DNA of 11,988 nucleotides from a bacterium (lineage in GTDB: Bacteria; Zhuqueibacterota; Zhuqueibacteria; Residuimicrobiales; Residuimicrobiaceae): assembly GCA_012523655.1 (NCBI GenBank), contig JAAYTV010000153.1, positions 1-11,988 of the forward strand. The letters are read 5' to 3'. Numbering within the stretch: the stretch's first letter is position 1; the number at the start of each line of letters is the position of its first letter. The notes below the pieces were generated by a model. That model worked only from the letters and a program-made list of their open reading frames with translations, was not told the DNA's origin and did no database searches. Shown in pieces: positions 1 to 6,938 of the stretch. The position numbers and the translations under genes are program-made.

Positions 1-63
1 ATTGATACTTGGTCATATGCTTCTCTTCTTGCGGGGTGAAACGTTTGTCGACCGTGGGGACGG
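1..63 (-). other. Sequence downstream of the EIIA gene; possible start of a next gene, unidentified
   Basis: These 63 bases follow the EIIA stop codon on the minus strand. On that strand an ATG lies at 16-14 (reading M-T-K-Y-Q to the window edge), preceded by a purine-rich AAGAAGAGAAG stretch that could serve as a weak ribosome binding site. The same frame is open back to a TGA at about 74-72 but has no ATG, GTG or TTG before that ATG. Five codons are too few to identify a product. In many genomes hprK or a nitrogen-PTS partner follows ptsN, but nothing here shows that. Confidence 0.2.
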
Positions 64-525
64 TTAGAGATCATTTTCTTCCAGCGCAATGGCTTCCAGG
101 ACTTCTGCGGCAGAGGTACAGCTTACTAATCGGTCGCGGAATTCACTGCGGTGCATCAGCCGGGAGATACGGCTGAGCGCCTGAAGGTGTGGACCGGTCG
201 GATCCATGGGACCCACCAGCAAAAAGATCAGCCGCACCGGCTTGTCGTCCATGGCGGCGAAATCCACCCCCTGACGGGCGATGCCGAACGCGGCCGCCAG
301 TTCTTCCACCGCTTCGGTTTTGGCATGGGGGATCGCCACCCCTTCGCCCATGCCGGTGCTCATCACGCGTTCGCGTTCCAGCACTTTGGCAAAGGCCAGG
401 TCACGATCCTTCATTTTGCCGGACCGGTGGATCAGATCGATCAGTTCCTCGATGATCTTTTCTTTTTCTGTGTGGTGCAGGGGCACGCGAATGACCTGCT
501 CCGACAATAGATCCTGCAATTTCAT
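64..525 (-). CDS. ptsN: PTS EIIA protein, PtsN/fructose type (EIIA-Ntr-like)
   Basis: A 153-aa cytoplasmic protein of the PTS EIIA fructose/mannitol/nitrogen family (PF00359). EIIA domains accept a phosphoryl group from HPr or NPr on a conserved histidine. The active-site signature is visible as GEGVAIPHAKT, placing the phospho-acceptor at His67. The family segments LIFLLVGP (about residues 99-106) and HLQALSRISRLM (about 113-124) are also present. The length matches a stand-alone EIIA-Ntr, with no EIIB or EIIC fused. No sugar permease gene is adjacent, which favours a regulatory EIIA-Ntr role over sugar uptake, but a fructose EIIA cannot be excluded. The start at 525 is supported by GGAG at 534-531 on the minus strand, six bases upstream. 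It is divergent from the nitroreductase gene and probably has its own promoter. Family assignment is firm; the symbol is tentative. Confidence 0.88.
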   Translation of the reverse strand: MKLQDLLSEQVIRVPLHHTEKEKIIEELIDLIHRSGKMKDRDLAFAKVLERERVMSTGMGEGVAIPHAKTEAVEELAAAFGIARQGVDFAAMDDKPVRLIFLLVGPMDPTGPHLQALSRISRLMHRSEFRDRLVSCTSAAEVLEAIALEENDL

Positions 526-530
526 AGGTA

Positions 531-577
531 CTCCGTTAATCCAAGTATAAATATATCACATAATCGAGAAATAACAA
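531..577 (-). promoter_or_regulatory. Candidate promoter and ribosome binding site for the EIIA gene
   Basis: On the minus strand TTGTTA (577-572) and TATATT (555-550) are separated by 16 bases, resembling a sigma-70 -35/-10 pair with a 5/6 match in the -10. They sit about 25-50 bases before the ATG at 525, inside an AT-rich part of the divergent spacer. GGAG at 534-531 is the likely ribosome binding site. The pair was found by eye against the E. coli consensus, which may not suit this lineage. Confidence 0.3.
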
Positions 578-610
578 AGTCTTTTATCCGTCGGCCCCGC
601 TGTTTTCTCT

Positions 611-638
611 TTGTTTTTTATTCTACAGCCCTTAAATT
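611..638 (+). promoter_or_regulatory. Candidate promoter for the nitroreductase-Nif3 run
   Basis: TTGTTT (611-616) and TAAATT (633-638) are spaced by 16 bases, about 45 bases before the nitroreductase ATG. The -10 matches TATAAT at only four of six positions. This is a weak consensus match in an AT-rich spacer, recorded because a promoter must lie between 526 and 682 for the rightward genes. Confidence 0.22.
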
Positions 639-671
639 AGCGGGAGCGGGAGGGGCAGGTTTTTCGTCATC

Positions 672-677
672 AGGAGG
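672..677 (+). promoter_or_regulatory. Ribosome binding site of the nitroreductase gene
   Basis: AGGAGG is a full-strength Shine-Dalgarno match five bases before the ATG at 683 and fixes that start. Confidence 0.75.
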
Positions 678-682
678 TCAGA

Positions 683-1264
683 ATGTCCGTGTATGATTTG
701 ATCTGTAAACGTCGAACCGTGCGCCGTTTTGCGCAAACGCCGATCAGCCTGGAAACGCTGAAGCAAATCGTCGATGCCGGCCGGCTCGCGCCCTCGGCCT
801 CTAATCTGCAGCCTTTGGAGTTTGTGATTCTCGAACAGACCAAGGCCGTACAGTATGTGTTTGAACGCACGCGCTGGGCCGGCTATCTGCCGCCGGACCA
901 GGGCAAGCCGGGCGTGGCTCAGGCGCCCGTCGCGTTCATCCTGATCCTGGTAAACAAAAAGATTCGTGCAGAGGGGTATGGCACAGATGTGGGCGCTGCA
1001 GCGGAAAACATGATCCTCACAGCGTTGGAACAGGGCATCGCCGCTTGTTGGATCGGCGCCATCATCGATCGCGCGGACATTAAAGCGGAGCTGGCCATTC
1101 CGGATCACTGTGAACTGGATTGCCTGCTGGCCCTGGGATATCCGGCTGAGGATCCGGTGGCGGAACCGCTTCATGATTCGGTTAAATATTACCGCGATGA
1201 ACAGGGACGGCTGCACGTGCCCAAACGCACCCTGGCATCGGTGTTGCACGTCAATGGCTACTGA
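683..1264 (+). CDS. Nitroreductase-family FMN oxidoreductase
   Basis: A 193-aa protein of the nitroreductase superfamily (PF00881). Members are cytoplasmic FMN-dependent homodimers that use NAD(P)H to reduce nitro compounds, quinones or flavins. The N-terminal arginine cluster KRRTVRRF (residues 9-16) and PSASNLQP (37-44) are the usual FMN phosphate/ring-binding segments. DVGAAAENMILTA (102-114), GIAACWIGA (118-126) and LGYPAE (151-156) are the expected C-terminal motifs. Length is normal and nothing is truncated. An AGGAGG sequence precedes the ATG. Nif3 follows after 11 bases, so the two are probably co-transcribed. The true substrate cannot be read from sequence; family members also include non-nitro-reducing enzymes such as BluB- or iodotyrosine-deiodinase-like proteins, so no gene symbol is given. 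Confidence 0.9.
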   Translation: MSVYDLICKRRTVRRFAQTPISLETLKQIVDAGRLAPSASNLQPLEFVILEQTKAVQYVFERTRWAGYLPPDQGKPGVAQAPVAFILILVNKKIRAEGYGTDVGAAAENMILTALEQGIAACWIGAIIDRADIKAELAIPDHCELDCLLALGYPAEDPVAEPLHDSVKYYRDEQGRLHVPKRTLASVLHVNGY

Positions 1265-1275
1265 AACGAAAGCGG

Positions 1276-2022
1276 ATGAAAATGGTTCCCCGTGATGATC
1301 TTATTCAGTATGTGAACGACTATCTGCAAGTCGACCAGGTGAAGGATTACTGTCCGGCCGGTCTACAGGTGGAGGGCAAGGAGCAGGTGCACAGGATCGT
1401 TACCGCGGTGTCAGCCGGTGCACGGCTGTTTCAGCAGGCGGCGGAGTGGCAGGCGGACATGATCATCGTACATCACGGATTGTTCTGGGATCATGATCCT
1501 CGAGTGGTCCGAGGTCCTTTGAAAGGCCGGCTGAAAATACTTTTACAGAGCGACATCACTCTGTTGGGCTATCATCTTGCTCTGGATAAACATCCGGTGC
1601 TGGGCAACAACAGGTTGGCAGCGCTTGCGCTGGGATTGGAACAAGTCGCGCCCCTCGGCGAGGTCGGCGTGCAGGGCCGTGTGGCCGGCCTGACCATCGG
1701 GCAGCTGACGCGACAGGTGGAGGCTGTGTTTCAACATGCGGCGCTGGTGTTCGCCGATGGGCCGGAACAGATCAAGCGGATCGGATTCTGTTCCGGCGGT
1801 GCGGCCAGGGATTTGAGCGATGCCGTGGAGGCGGGGCTGGATGCTTTTATCACCGGCGAGGCTAAAGAAGAGACGATGAACCTGGCGGAAGAGAACGCCA
1901 TTCATTTTATCGCCGCCGGCCACTATGCCACAGAGCGCATGGGCATTCGCGCGTTGGGCGAGCATCTGGCTCAGATTTTTCCCGTGGAAGTTCGGTTCAT
2001 CGAGCGCACTAATCCGGTGTGA
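1276..2022 (+). CDS. Nif3-like dinuclear metal centre protein (DUF34/NIF3 family)
   Basis: A 248-aa protein, the compact single-unit size seen in E. coli YbgI. Nif3/DUF34 proteins form hexameric toroids with two metal ions per subunit; their cellular role is debated (GTP cyclohydrolase I type 2 is a frequent but uncertain label, and metal insertion or chaperoning has been proposed). Likely metal ligands are all present: tandem histidines in IIVHHGLFW (His66-His67), the segment YHLALDKHP with His100 and Asp104, and GHYATE near the C terminus (His216, Glu220). ITGEAKEE (192-199) is the usual family segment before the last ligand pair. No inserted PII-like middle domain is seen, unlike about 370-aa homologues. 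The start could be 1276 or the in-frame ATG at 1282; neither has a strong ribosome binding site, so coupling to the nitroreductase stop 11 bases upstream is plausible. Confidence 0.9.
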   Translation: MKMVPRDDLIQYVNDYLQVDQVKDYCPAGLQVEGKEQVHRIVTAVSAGARLFQQAAEWQADMIIVHHGLFWDHDPRVVRGPLKGRLKILLQSDITLLGYHLALDKHPVLGNNRLAALALGLEQVAPLGEVGVQGRVAGLTIGQLTRQVEAVFQHAALVFADGPEQIKRIGFCSGGAARDLSDAVEAGLDAFITGEAKEETMNLAEENAIHFIAAGHYATERMGIRALGEHLAQIFPVEVRFIERTNPV

Positions 2023-2061
2023 GGGTTTGCAGGCAAACGATAGGATGGATTAGAATCTTTC

Positions 2062-2075
2062 TGCGGTTCGCCGCA
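2062..2075 (+). other. Small hairpin in the Nif3-trxB gap
   Basis: TGCGG-TTCG-CCGCA is a perfect 5-bp stem with a four-base TTCG loop. It lies 40 bases after the Nif3 stop and 43 bases before the trxB ATG. No T-run follows on the plus strand, so it is not a canonical terminator; it could be a weak attenuator, an RNA-processing point or chance. Confidence 0.3.
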
Positions 2076-2107
2076 TCATATGAAGGGGCTGAATGGAATT
2101 GATTTCT

Positions 2108-2114
2108 GGAGGAG
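2108..2114 (+). promoter_or_regulatory. Ribosome binding site of trxB
   Basis: GGAGGAG lies directly before the ATG at 2118. The spacing is short (3 bases from the last G, 6 from the GGAG core), but the match is strong and supports this start. Confidence 0.7.
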
Positions 2115-2117
2115 TGC

Positions 2118-3053
2118 ATGCGTAATGTGATTATCATCGGGTCCGGTCCTGCCGGCCTGACTGCCGCTATTTATGCGGGCCGCGCCAATCTGCAGCCGTT
2201 GGTGATTTCGGGCATGGAACGCGGCGGACAGGTGACCCTGACCAATGATCTGGAGAACTATCCCGGCTTTCCCAACGGTCTGGGCGGATTCGAGATGTAC
2301 CAGCTGCTGGAACAGCAGGCGATCAAGTTCGGCGCGGAGATGCTCTATGAGGTGGTCACTGAAGTCGAACTGGAGGGCGAGATCAAGAAAGTGAAAACCG
2401 CGGATCAGGTCTATGAGGCCAAAACCGTGATCGTGGCCACCGGATCAAATCCAAAGCGGCTGGGCGTTCCGGGTGAAGATTCCTATATCGGCAAAGGGGT
2501 GTCCTATTGCGCAACTTGCGATGGCTTTTTTTTCAGCGGCAAGCATGTGGCGGTGATCGGCGGCGGCAACAGTGCGTTGGATGAAGGGTTGTTTCTCACC
2601 CGTTTTGCCGCTAGAGTGACCCTGATCCATCGTCGTGACCGTTTGCGCGCGGATGCGATTCTTCAGGAGCGCGCTAAAGCCAACGAAAAGATGGATTTCA
2701 TTTGGGATTCGGTCGTGGAAGAGGTCATGGGACAAGGATCTGTAAACGCTTTAAAGTTGAGGAATGTCAAGACCGGCGCGACTATGGATTTTCCGGTGGA
2801 CGGCGTGTTTGTGTTCATCGGCCATCATCCCAACACTGATCTGTTTGTCGGCAAGCTGCAGCTGGATGAGGGCGGCTATCTGGTGACCGACCGGCGCATG
2901 CATACCAATCTCCCCGGCGTGTTCGGTTGCGGCGATGTGCAGGATTCTGTGTATCGCCAGGCCATTACAGCAGCAGGGACCGGTTGCCAGGCTGCGATCG
3001 AAGCGGAACGCTATATCGCGGAGCATGCAGGTACAGCGTATCCTGGAAGATAA
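2118..3053 (+). CDS. trxB: Thioredoxin-disulfide reductase (TrxB)
   Basis: A 311-aa low-molecular-weight thioredoxin reductase, a cytoplasmic FAD homodimer passing electrons from NADPH to thioredoxin. The N-terminal FAD Rossmann motif GSGPAGLTAA (8-17) and GGQVTLTNDLENYPG (36-50) are intact. The redox CxxC is YCATCDGF with Cys131 and Cys134. The NADPH domain shows VIGGGNSALDEG (146-157), and HRRDRLRAD (171-179) supplies the basic residues that recognise the 2'-phosphate. The C-terminal FAD motif is GVFGCGDVQD (267-276), followed by RQAITAAGTGCQAA. Length and motif order are standard. A thioredoxin gene is not adjacent. The 95-base gap from Nif3 allows either readthrough or a separate promoter. 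Downstream it converges on the secreted-protein gene across a strong inverted repeat. FMN- or ferredoxin-linked TrxR-like relatives are less likely because the HRR motif is present. Confidence 0.96.
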   Translation: MRNVIIIGSGPAGLTAAIYAGRANLQPLVISGMERGGQVTLTNDLENYPGFPNGLGGFEMYQLLEQQAIKFGAEMLYEVVTEVELEGEIKKVKTADQVYEAKTVIVATGSNPKRLGVPGEDSYIGKGVSYCATCDGFFFSGKHVAVIGGGNSALDEGLFLTRFAARVTLIHRRDRLRADAILQERAKANEKMDFIWDSVVEEVMGQGSVNALKLRNVKTGATMDFPVDGVFVFIGHHPNTDLFVGKLQLDEGGYLVTDRRMHTNLPGVFGCGDVQDSVYRQAITAAGTGCQAAIEAERYIAEHAGTAYPGR

Positions 3054-3067
3054 GGGACGCGACTCTT

Positions 3068-3083
3068 GCAGGTTTTCGCCTGC
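3068..3083. repeat. Hairpin 1 in the trxB downstream gap
   Basis: GCAGG-TTTTCG-CCTGC is a perfect 5-bp inverted repeat, extendable by one T-G wobble, only 14 bases after the trxB stop and just before the larger inverted repeat. It may contribute to a compound 3'-end structure. Confidence 0.35.
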
Positions 3084-3085
3084 CC

Positions 3086-3113
3086 TGTTCGCCGAAGGCT
3101 TCTTCGGCGAACA
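3086..3113. terminator. Perfect 12-bp inverted repeat, candidate bidirectional transcription end
   Basis: TGTTCGCCGAAG and its exact reverse complement CTTCGGCGAACA flank a four-base GCTT loop. This is the most stable-looking hairpin I found in the window. It lies between two convergent genes (trxB ends at 3053, the secreted-protein gene at 3194), the usual site for a shared terminator or an mRNA-protecting stem. No T-run follows on either strand, so it is not a textbook intrinsic terminator. It could instead be a copy of a dispersed palindromic intergenic repeat. Confidence 0.5.
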
Positions 3114-3193
3114 ACGATCCCCTTCGACAGCCGGTTATCCTTGGTCCTGAGCCTTGTGCGGACAAACCAAACGGTAAAAGGGTCCCTTGCTTC

Positions 3194-5584
3194 TTATCTC
3201 ACCATCAGCATCTTGCCGGTAACGCTTTGTTCCATTCCCTTTTCGTCCTCAAACTCGATACGATATAAATAGAGCCCCGACGCCGCGGGTTCGGAATGCT
3301 GGTTCTCTCCGTTCCAGAAAATGCGCTGTTCTCCCTTCTCGACTCTTTGGCTGTGCCAGGTCCACACCGGCCGGCCGGCGCTGTTGAACAGCCGCAGGGT
3401 CAAGCGGCCTGCGGCCGGAACGCTCACGCTGAGGGTGGTGGCGCTGTTAAACGGGTTGGGATAATTGGACGCCAGCAGGAAGCGGTCGGGTTGCATGTTG
3501 TCTTTTTCCGCGATCTCTGTTGCCAGTGCGGCCGTTACGATGGCCTTGTTGTCTGCCGGAAACTGATCCGGCGAATTAGTTATTTCGAAACGGAAAGTGA
3601 ATGGTCCAAGGTCGGACGGCGTCCACGGTGCAAAGGTGATAAGGCGCTTGGACCCCGCCGCCATGGTCGGCGTCATATAGGTGTTATGATAGACGACCGT
3701 ATGGCCCTCGTTCGTTATTTCACATATGGCGTTAAAAGGTCCGGCGGCATAAAGACCTGCGTTTTCGATCTCAATCTCCGGGTTTACCGGATAGCTTGCG
3801 ATCGCCCCGTTGCGCGGCGCATTTATACTGAGGATGCCGACATCGTGATCAAGGACCGAGCGCACGGTCGCTGACCACGCGTTGTTGGCCGGACGCAGAT
3901 CTCCGACCAGATAAATGGCGAAATGGGCATGATACGCGCTGCGGATGGTCGGAGTCCATGGATCAAACTGGACCAGGAGCGTATCCATGGACGCCATCTG
4001 TCCAATGTTCAACAGGCCGTTGTAAATGGTAATGCCGCTCGAATCGATGAGACAGTGGGCCCACAGATCTTGTGCGGTCGCGCTGCCATAGTTTTTCAAA
4101 ACCACCGCCGGTATGATTTCGCCTGATGAAACAAGCGGCAGCGGCGCCACGATGCGCTCGATGGCCACGTCCAAGCCGCTGACCGTGTCGGATTCCGTGA
4201 TCTGCAGACGCTGATCCGCCGCAATGTGGTAACGACGCTGGATCCGGCCGGAGGGCCAGTAGATAGCCAGACTGTCCAGCGAGGTCAAAGAGCCCAGGCC
4301 GAACTCGAGGATCGGGCTGTTGCTGGTGGGGCCGTTGACCTCCATCTGAAACACTTGATGCCGGCCAGCGAAAAACAGATGCACGATACTGCCGATGGCG
4401 GAATAATTGCTTTGTTTGCCGGTCAGCAGCAGTTGAATCCAATGGTTTGCCGCGGATTGATTCACATAGATAAAACTTTTCACCTGTTGGTAGTCGTGAA
4501 GTAAAAGATCGACGTGGCCATCGTTGTTCAGGTCCGCCGCATTGATGCTAAAGCCGTTATGATCGGTGTTGAATCCGGCTGAAGCGGCGACGTCACGGTA
4601 TTGGTCGTGGCCAAGGTTCTGCAGCAGTCGCAATCCCGTGCCGGTCTCCGAATTGCCGAACAGTGTCAGGTCGAGGTCCGCATCGTTGTCCCAGTCCTCC
4701 CAGAGCGGCGTGTAAGAGGGAGAAAAGCCGGCAAAGCCTGGAAGCGGTACCCCTGAAGCGAGGTTTCCTTGGCCATCGTTTACCAGAATCATGGGATTGT
4801 TCGAACCACTGCTGCACACGGTAAGATCAAAATCACCATCCTGATCATGGTCTGCCCATACGGCAGCCCGGGTATCGTAAATAAAGAGTTCAATGGGCTG
4901 AAAAACACCGTCGCCTTGGTTGACAAACAGAGCGGAGTGTCTTTGGCCGCCGACGAACAGATCCGCATCGCCGTCCTGATCGTAATCGCACCAGGCGGCG
5001 CAGCGGGACTTGCCGTTGCCGAATGCGGAAAAGCCGGTCTGGGCGGCGACGTCGGTAAAGGTCATGTCGCCGTTGTTATGCAGCAGTTGGTCTTTGTTCC
5101 CCTCTGTGAAATTGACAATAAAGATGTCCACAAAACCATCCCGGTCGTAATCAGCTAGAGCGGCCGTGTAGGTCAGTTTGTCCTCCGGCTCAGGCGGCAG
5201 GCTTCCGGCGATCTCTGCAAATTCTACGTTGCCTTTGTTCTGGTACATGCGATTGCGCGCCGTATAGCCGCTCACAAAGAGGTCTGTCCAGCCATCGTTG
5301 TTGAAATCCGCCCAGCAGCCGGTGGCTGTCGGCGCATGGGGATCGAGTCCAGACCCTTCGATGACGTTGGCCAGGCCCTGTTCGCGGTTATTGAGGAAAA
5401 GAAAAGCCGGTCCGAACACATTGGCTTGAAAAAAATCCAGATCGCCGTCGCGATCATAGTCTGCTAATGTGGTTACCTGGTAGGAGGGGGCGTTGTAGTG
5501 ATAGAGGGCGGTTTGATCGTGAAAAAGGATCTGCGCCACTGCGGGACCGGCCATGGAAAATAACAGCAGCAATAGTTTTTTCAT
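3194..5584 (-). CDS. Secreted FG-GAP/VCBS propeller protein with ASPIC/UnbV-type domain, CARDB-like repeats and a T9SS-type sorting domain
   Basis: A 796-aa exported protein. Residues 1-17 form a classical signal peptide (KK, a leucine run, then AVA before Gln18). Seven FG-GAP/VCBS calcium loops of the DxDxDGxxD kind start at residues 42, 93, 145, 200, 245, 297 and 351, 45-55 residues apart, as expected for a seven-bladed beta-propeller. Loop six reads DWDNDADLD, with the usual glycine replaced. Residues about 380-465 (SNYSAIGSIV, FGLGSL, IYWPSGRIQ, AADQRLQI) match the ASPIC/UnbV pattern that often follows such propellers. Two CARDB-like beta-sandwich units follow (about 471-575 and 580-690), each with a PWTP motif. 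The last about 90 residues begin NYPNPFNSAT and end YLYRIEF...KMLMVR, a FlgD-Ig/T9SS type A sorting domain. The function is probably surface or extracellular binding; no enzymatic residues are recognised. The start at 5584 gives the signal peptide directly; AAAGGCGA upstream is a fair ribosome binding site. The gene stands alone, divergent from the glycan operon. Confidence 0.9.
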   Translation of the reverse strand: MKKLLLLLFSMAGPAVAQILFHDQTALYHYNAPSYQVTTLADYDRDGDLDFFQANVFGPAFLFLNNREQGLANVIEGSGLDPHAPTATGCWADFNNDGWTDLFVSGYTARNRMYQNKGNVEFAEIAGSLPPEPEDKLTYTAALADYDRDGFVDIFIVNFTEGNKDQLLHNNGDMTFTDVAAQTGFSAFGNGKSRCAAWCDYDQDGDADLFVGGQRHSALFVNQGDGVFQPIELFIYDTRAAVWADHDQDGDFDLTVCSSGSNNPMILVNDGQGNLASGVPLPGFAGFSPSYTPLWEDWDNDADLDLTLFGNSETGTGLRLLQNLGHDQYRDVAASAGFNTDHNGFSINAADLNNDGHVDLLLHDYQQVKSFIYVNQSAANHWIQLLLTGKQSNYSAIGSIVHLFFAGRHQVFQMEVNGPTSNSPILEFGLGSLTSLDSLAIYWPSGRIQRRYHIAADQRLQITESDTVSGLDVAIERIVAPLPLVSSGEIIPAVVLKNYGSATAQDLWAHCLIDSSGITIYNGLLNIGQMASMDTLLVQFDPWTPTIRSAYHAHFAIYLVGDLRPANNAWSATVRSVLDHDVGILSINAPRNGAIASYPVNPEIEIENAGLYAAGPFNAICEITNEGHTVVYHNTYMTPTMAAGSKRLITFAPWTPSDLGPFTFRFEITNSPDQFPADNKAIVTAALATEIAEKDNMQPDRFLLASNYPNPFNSATTLSVSVPAAGRLTLRLFNSAGRPVWTWHSQRVEKGEQRIFWNGENQHSEPAASGLYLYRIEFEDEKGMEQSVTGKMLMVR

Positions 5585-5914
5585 GACCGTCGCCTTTCAG
5601 GTCAACTTTTCATCCTTTGCCGATCAAAAACAGATAAACCGCGATTGCGGTGATTCACAACCACGCGCCGCCCGGCTGTTGCCCGCGCCGTCGTTATCAG
5701 CACCAAGCGGCAAACAACATGGATGGCGAGCGCACAGTAAAGGTAATTTATCATTCGTTCTCTGCATATACAAGACTTTTTTGTCCGGAAAATCAATTTG
5801 TTTTTCTGTCAAAATATCATACATTTTATTTTGTGTGGACGTGGTCAGGCCGGAGGCAATCCAGGCGACAACGGCTGCTCCAGGATTTCAATCGCCAGTC
5901 TGTTCGGATGAAAA
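5585..5914. other. 330-bp divergent intergenic region, no gene seen
   Basis: This lies between the start of the secreted-protein gene (minus) and the first glycan gene (plus). No frame shows convincing protein features. It holds a small inverted repeat ACCGC-GATT-GCGGT at 5638-5651, a GC-rich stretch at about 5660-5740, and then a distinctly AT-rich island at about 5745-5840. Promoters for both flanking genes should lie here. Confidence 0.6.
5798..5825 (+). promoter_or_regulatory. Candidate promoter for the glycan operon
   Basis: TTGTTT (5798-5803) and TACATT (5820-5825) are spaced by 16 bases within the AT-rich island, about 90 bases before the first ATG of the operon. The -10 matches consensus at four of six positions. 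It is a weak call, made mainly because the local base composition drops sharply here and a rightward operon starts just after. Confidence 0.25.
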
Positions 5915-6925
5915 ATGGGACAAATACTTTTCATCAAGCCGGCCAACAGCAGTTTTATGATCAAGGATGAGGGTTTTCTGGCCTCGCAGTATGAGATTAA
6001 AAGCTTCTTATACCGCTATGGCAACGCCTGGCGGCACCTTCGCAGCCTGCTGGCTCTGTCCGTCTGGCTGTTCCGCCGTCTGCCGGCGGCTGATGTTGTA
6101 TTCGTCTGGTTTGCCGACTATCACAGCTGGTTGCCGGTGCTGCTCTCCCGGCTGCTGGGCAAAAAAAGCCTGCTGGTGCTGGGCGGCTATGATGTCGCCT
6201 GCGTGCCCGAGTTCAACTATGGGGTTTTTGTCCGCCCGTTTCGTGGCTGGTGCGCTCGACGCAGCATGCGCAATGCCGGCTATCTTTTGCCTGTGGCCAA
6301 AGCCATGATCCAGGAGATCGCCGAACAGGCAGGTCCCATTCCAGGCGTTATTCTGCCCACACCCACCGGCTACTCCAGCAAAATGTGGTTTCCCCAGGGT
6401 GACAAGAACGAAAAGATGGTGCTCACCGTATCGGCAGGTCAGGATTTAAACCGCCTGAAAATAAAAGGATTGGACCTTTTTGCCGCAACGGCTGAACAAT
6501 GTCCGGATTACGATTTTGTAATTGTCGGTCTGCAGGGAAAGGCGCGACAAGCTCTTGAAAATTTACGGATAAGTAATCTGCGACTGGTGGGTCCCCTCGG
6601 CATCGAGTCGCTCCGCGAGTATTACCAAAAAGCAAATATCTATATGCAGCTGTCGCTGCGGGAAGGTCTGCCCAACGCAGTGATCGAAGCCATGTTGTGC
6701 GAATGCGTAGCGATCGGCAGCCGGAGCGGCGGAATTCCTGAGGCCATTGGTCCGGCCGGTTTTATTCTTGACGAGAGAACGCCGCAGGCCGCAGCCGCAG
6801 CGCTGCGCCAGGCCATGGCGGTTGCGCCGGAACTTCGCAGCCGGTCGCGGCATTGGGCGCAAAGCAACTTTTCTGAAGAGCGGCGTCATGCGACGCTCCG
6901 TCGTCTCATCGAGGGCCATCACTAA
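5915..6925 (+). CDS. Glycosyltransferase family 4 (GT-B fold)
   Basis: A 336-aa cytoplasmic or membrane-associated GT-B glycosyltransferase, probably retaining, adding a sugar from a nucleotide donor to a lipid-linked glycan. The N-terminal acceptor domain starts ILFIKPANSSFMIKDEGFL and includes VFVWFADYHSW (about 62-72) and the GGYD motif (90-93). The C-terminal donor domain starts near residue 166 (KMVLTVSAG) and includes IKG at 183-185. The GT4 EX7E signature is EGLPNAVIE, with Glu250 and Glu258, followed by GGIPEAIG. It is slightly short for GT4 (350-400 is common), but both domains are complete. The ATG at 5915 has only a weak GGATG-like ribosome binding site; the protein opens with a typical family N terminus, which supports this start. 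It is first in a three-gene operon, followed after 13 bases by a GT2 gene. Donor and acceptor cannot be deduced. Confidence 0.88.
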   Translation: MGQILFIKPANSSFMIKDEGFLASQYEIKSFLYRYGNAWRHLRSLLALSVWLFRRLPAADVVFVWFADYHSWLPVLLSRLLGKKSLLVLGGYDVACVPEFNYGVFVRPFRGWCARRSMRNAGYLLPVAKAMIQEIAEQAGPIPGVILPTPTGYSSKMWFPQGDKNEKMVLTVSAGQDLNRLKIKGLDLFAATAEQCPDYDFVIVGLQGKARQALENLRISNLRLVGPLGIESLREYYQKANIYMQLSLREGLPNAVIEAMLCECVAIGSRSGGIPEAIGPAGFILDERTPQAAAAALRQAMAVAPELRSRSRHWAQSNFSEERRHATLRRLIEGHH

Positions 6926-6938
6926 AAAGCGTAAAGAC

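Noticed and set aside
3178..3188. AAGGGTCCCTT palindrome just downstream of the secreted-protein stop
   Set aside because: As a hairpin it allows only a 4-bp stem with a three-base loop, with only two further T bases on the minus strand; too weak to call a terminator.
3296..3874. 192-codon plus-strand frame inside the secreted-protein gene
   Set aside because: Antisense to well-defined CARDB-like and sorting domains; no domain or ribosome binding site of its own.
5553..5970. Overlapping plus-strand frames of 106-135 codons across the divergent spacer
   Set aside because: They overlap the start of both flanking genes, lack ribosome binding sites and have no protein-like hydrophobic pattern or family motif.
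6747..6938. In-frame 64-codon upstream extension of the GT2 gene
   Set aside because: It overlaps the C-terminal coding part of the preceding GT4 gene and translates to arginine/proline-rich sequence typical of an out-of-frame shadow; the GT2 fold starts right after the ATG at 6939.
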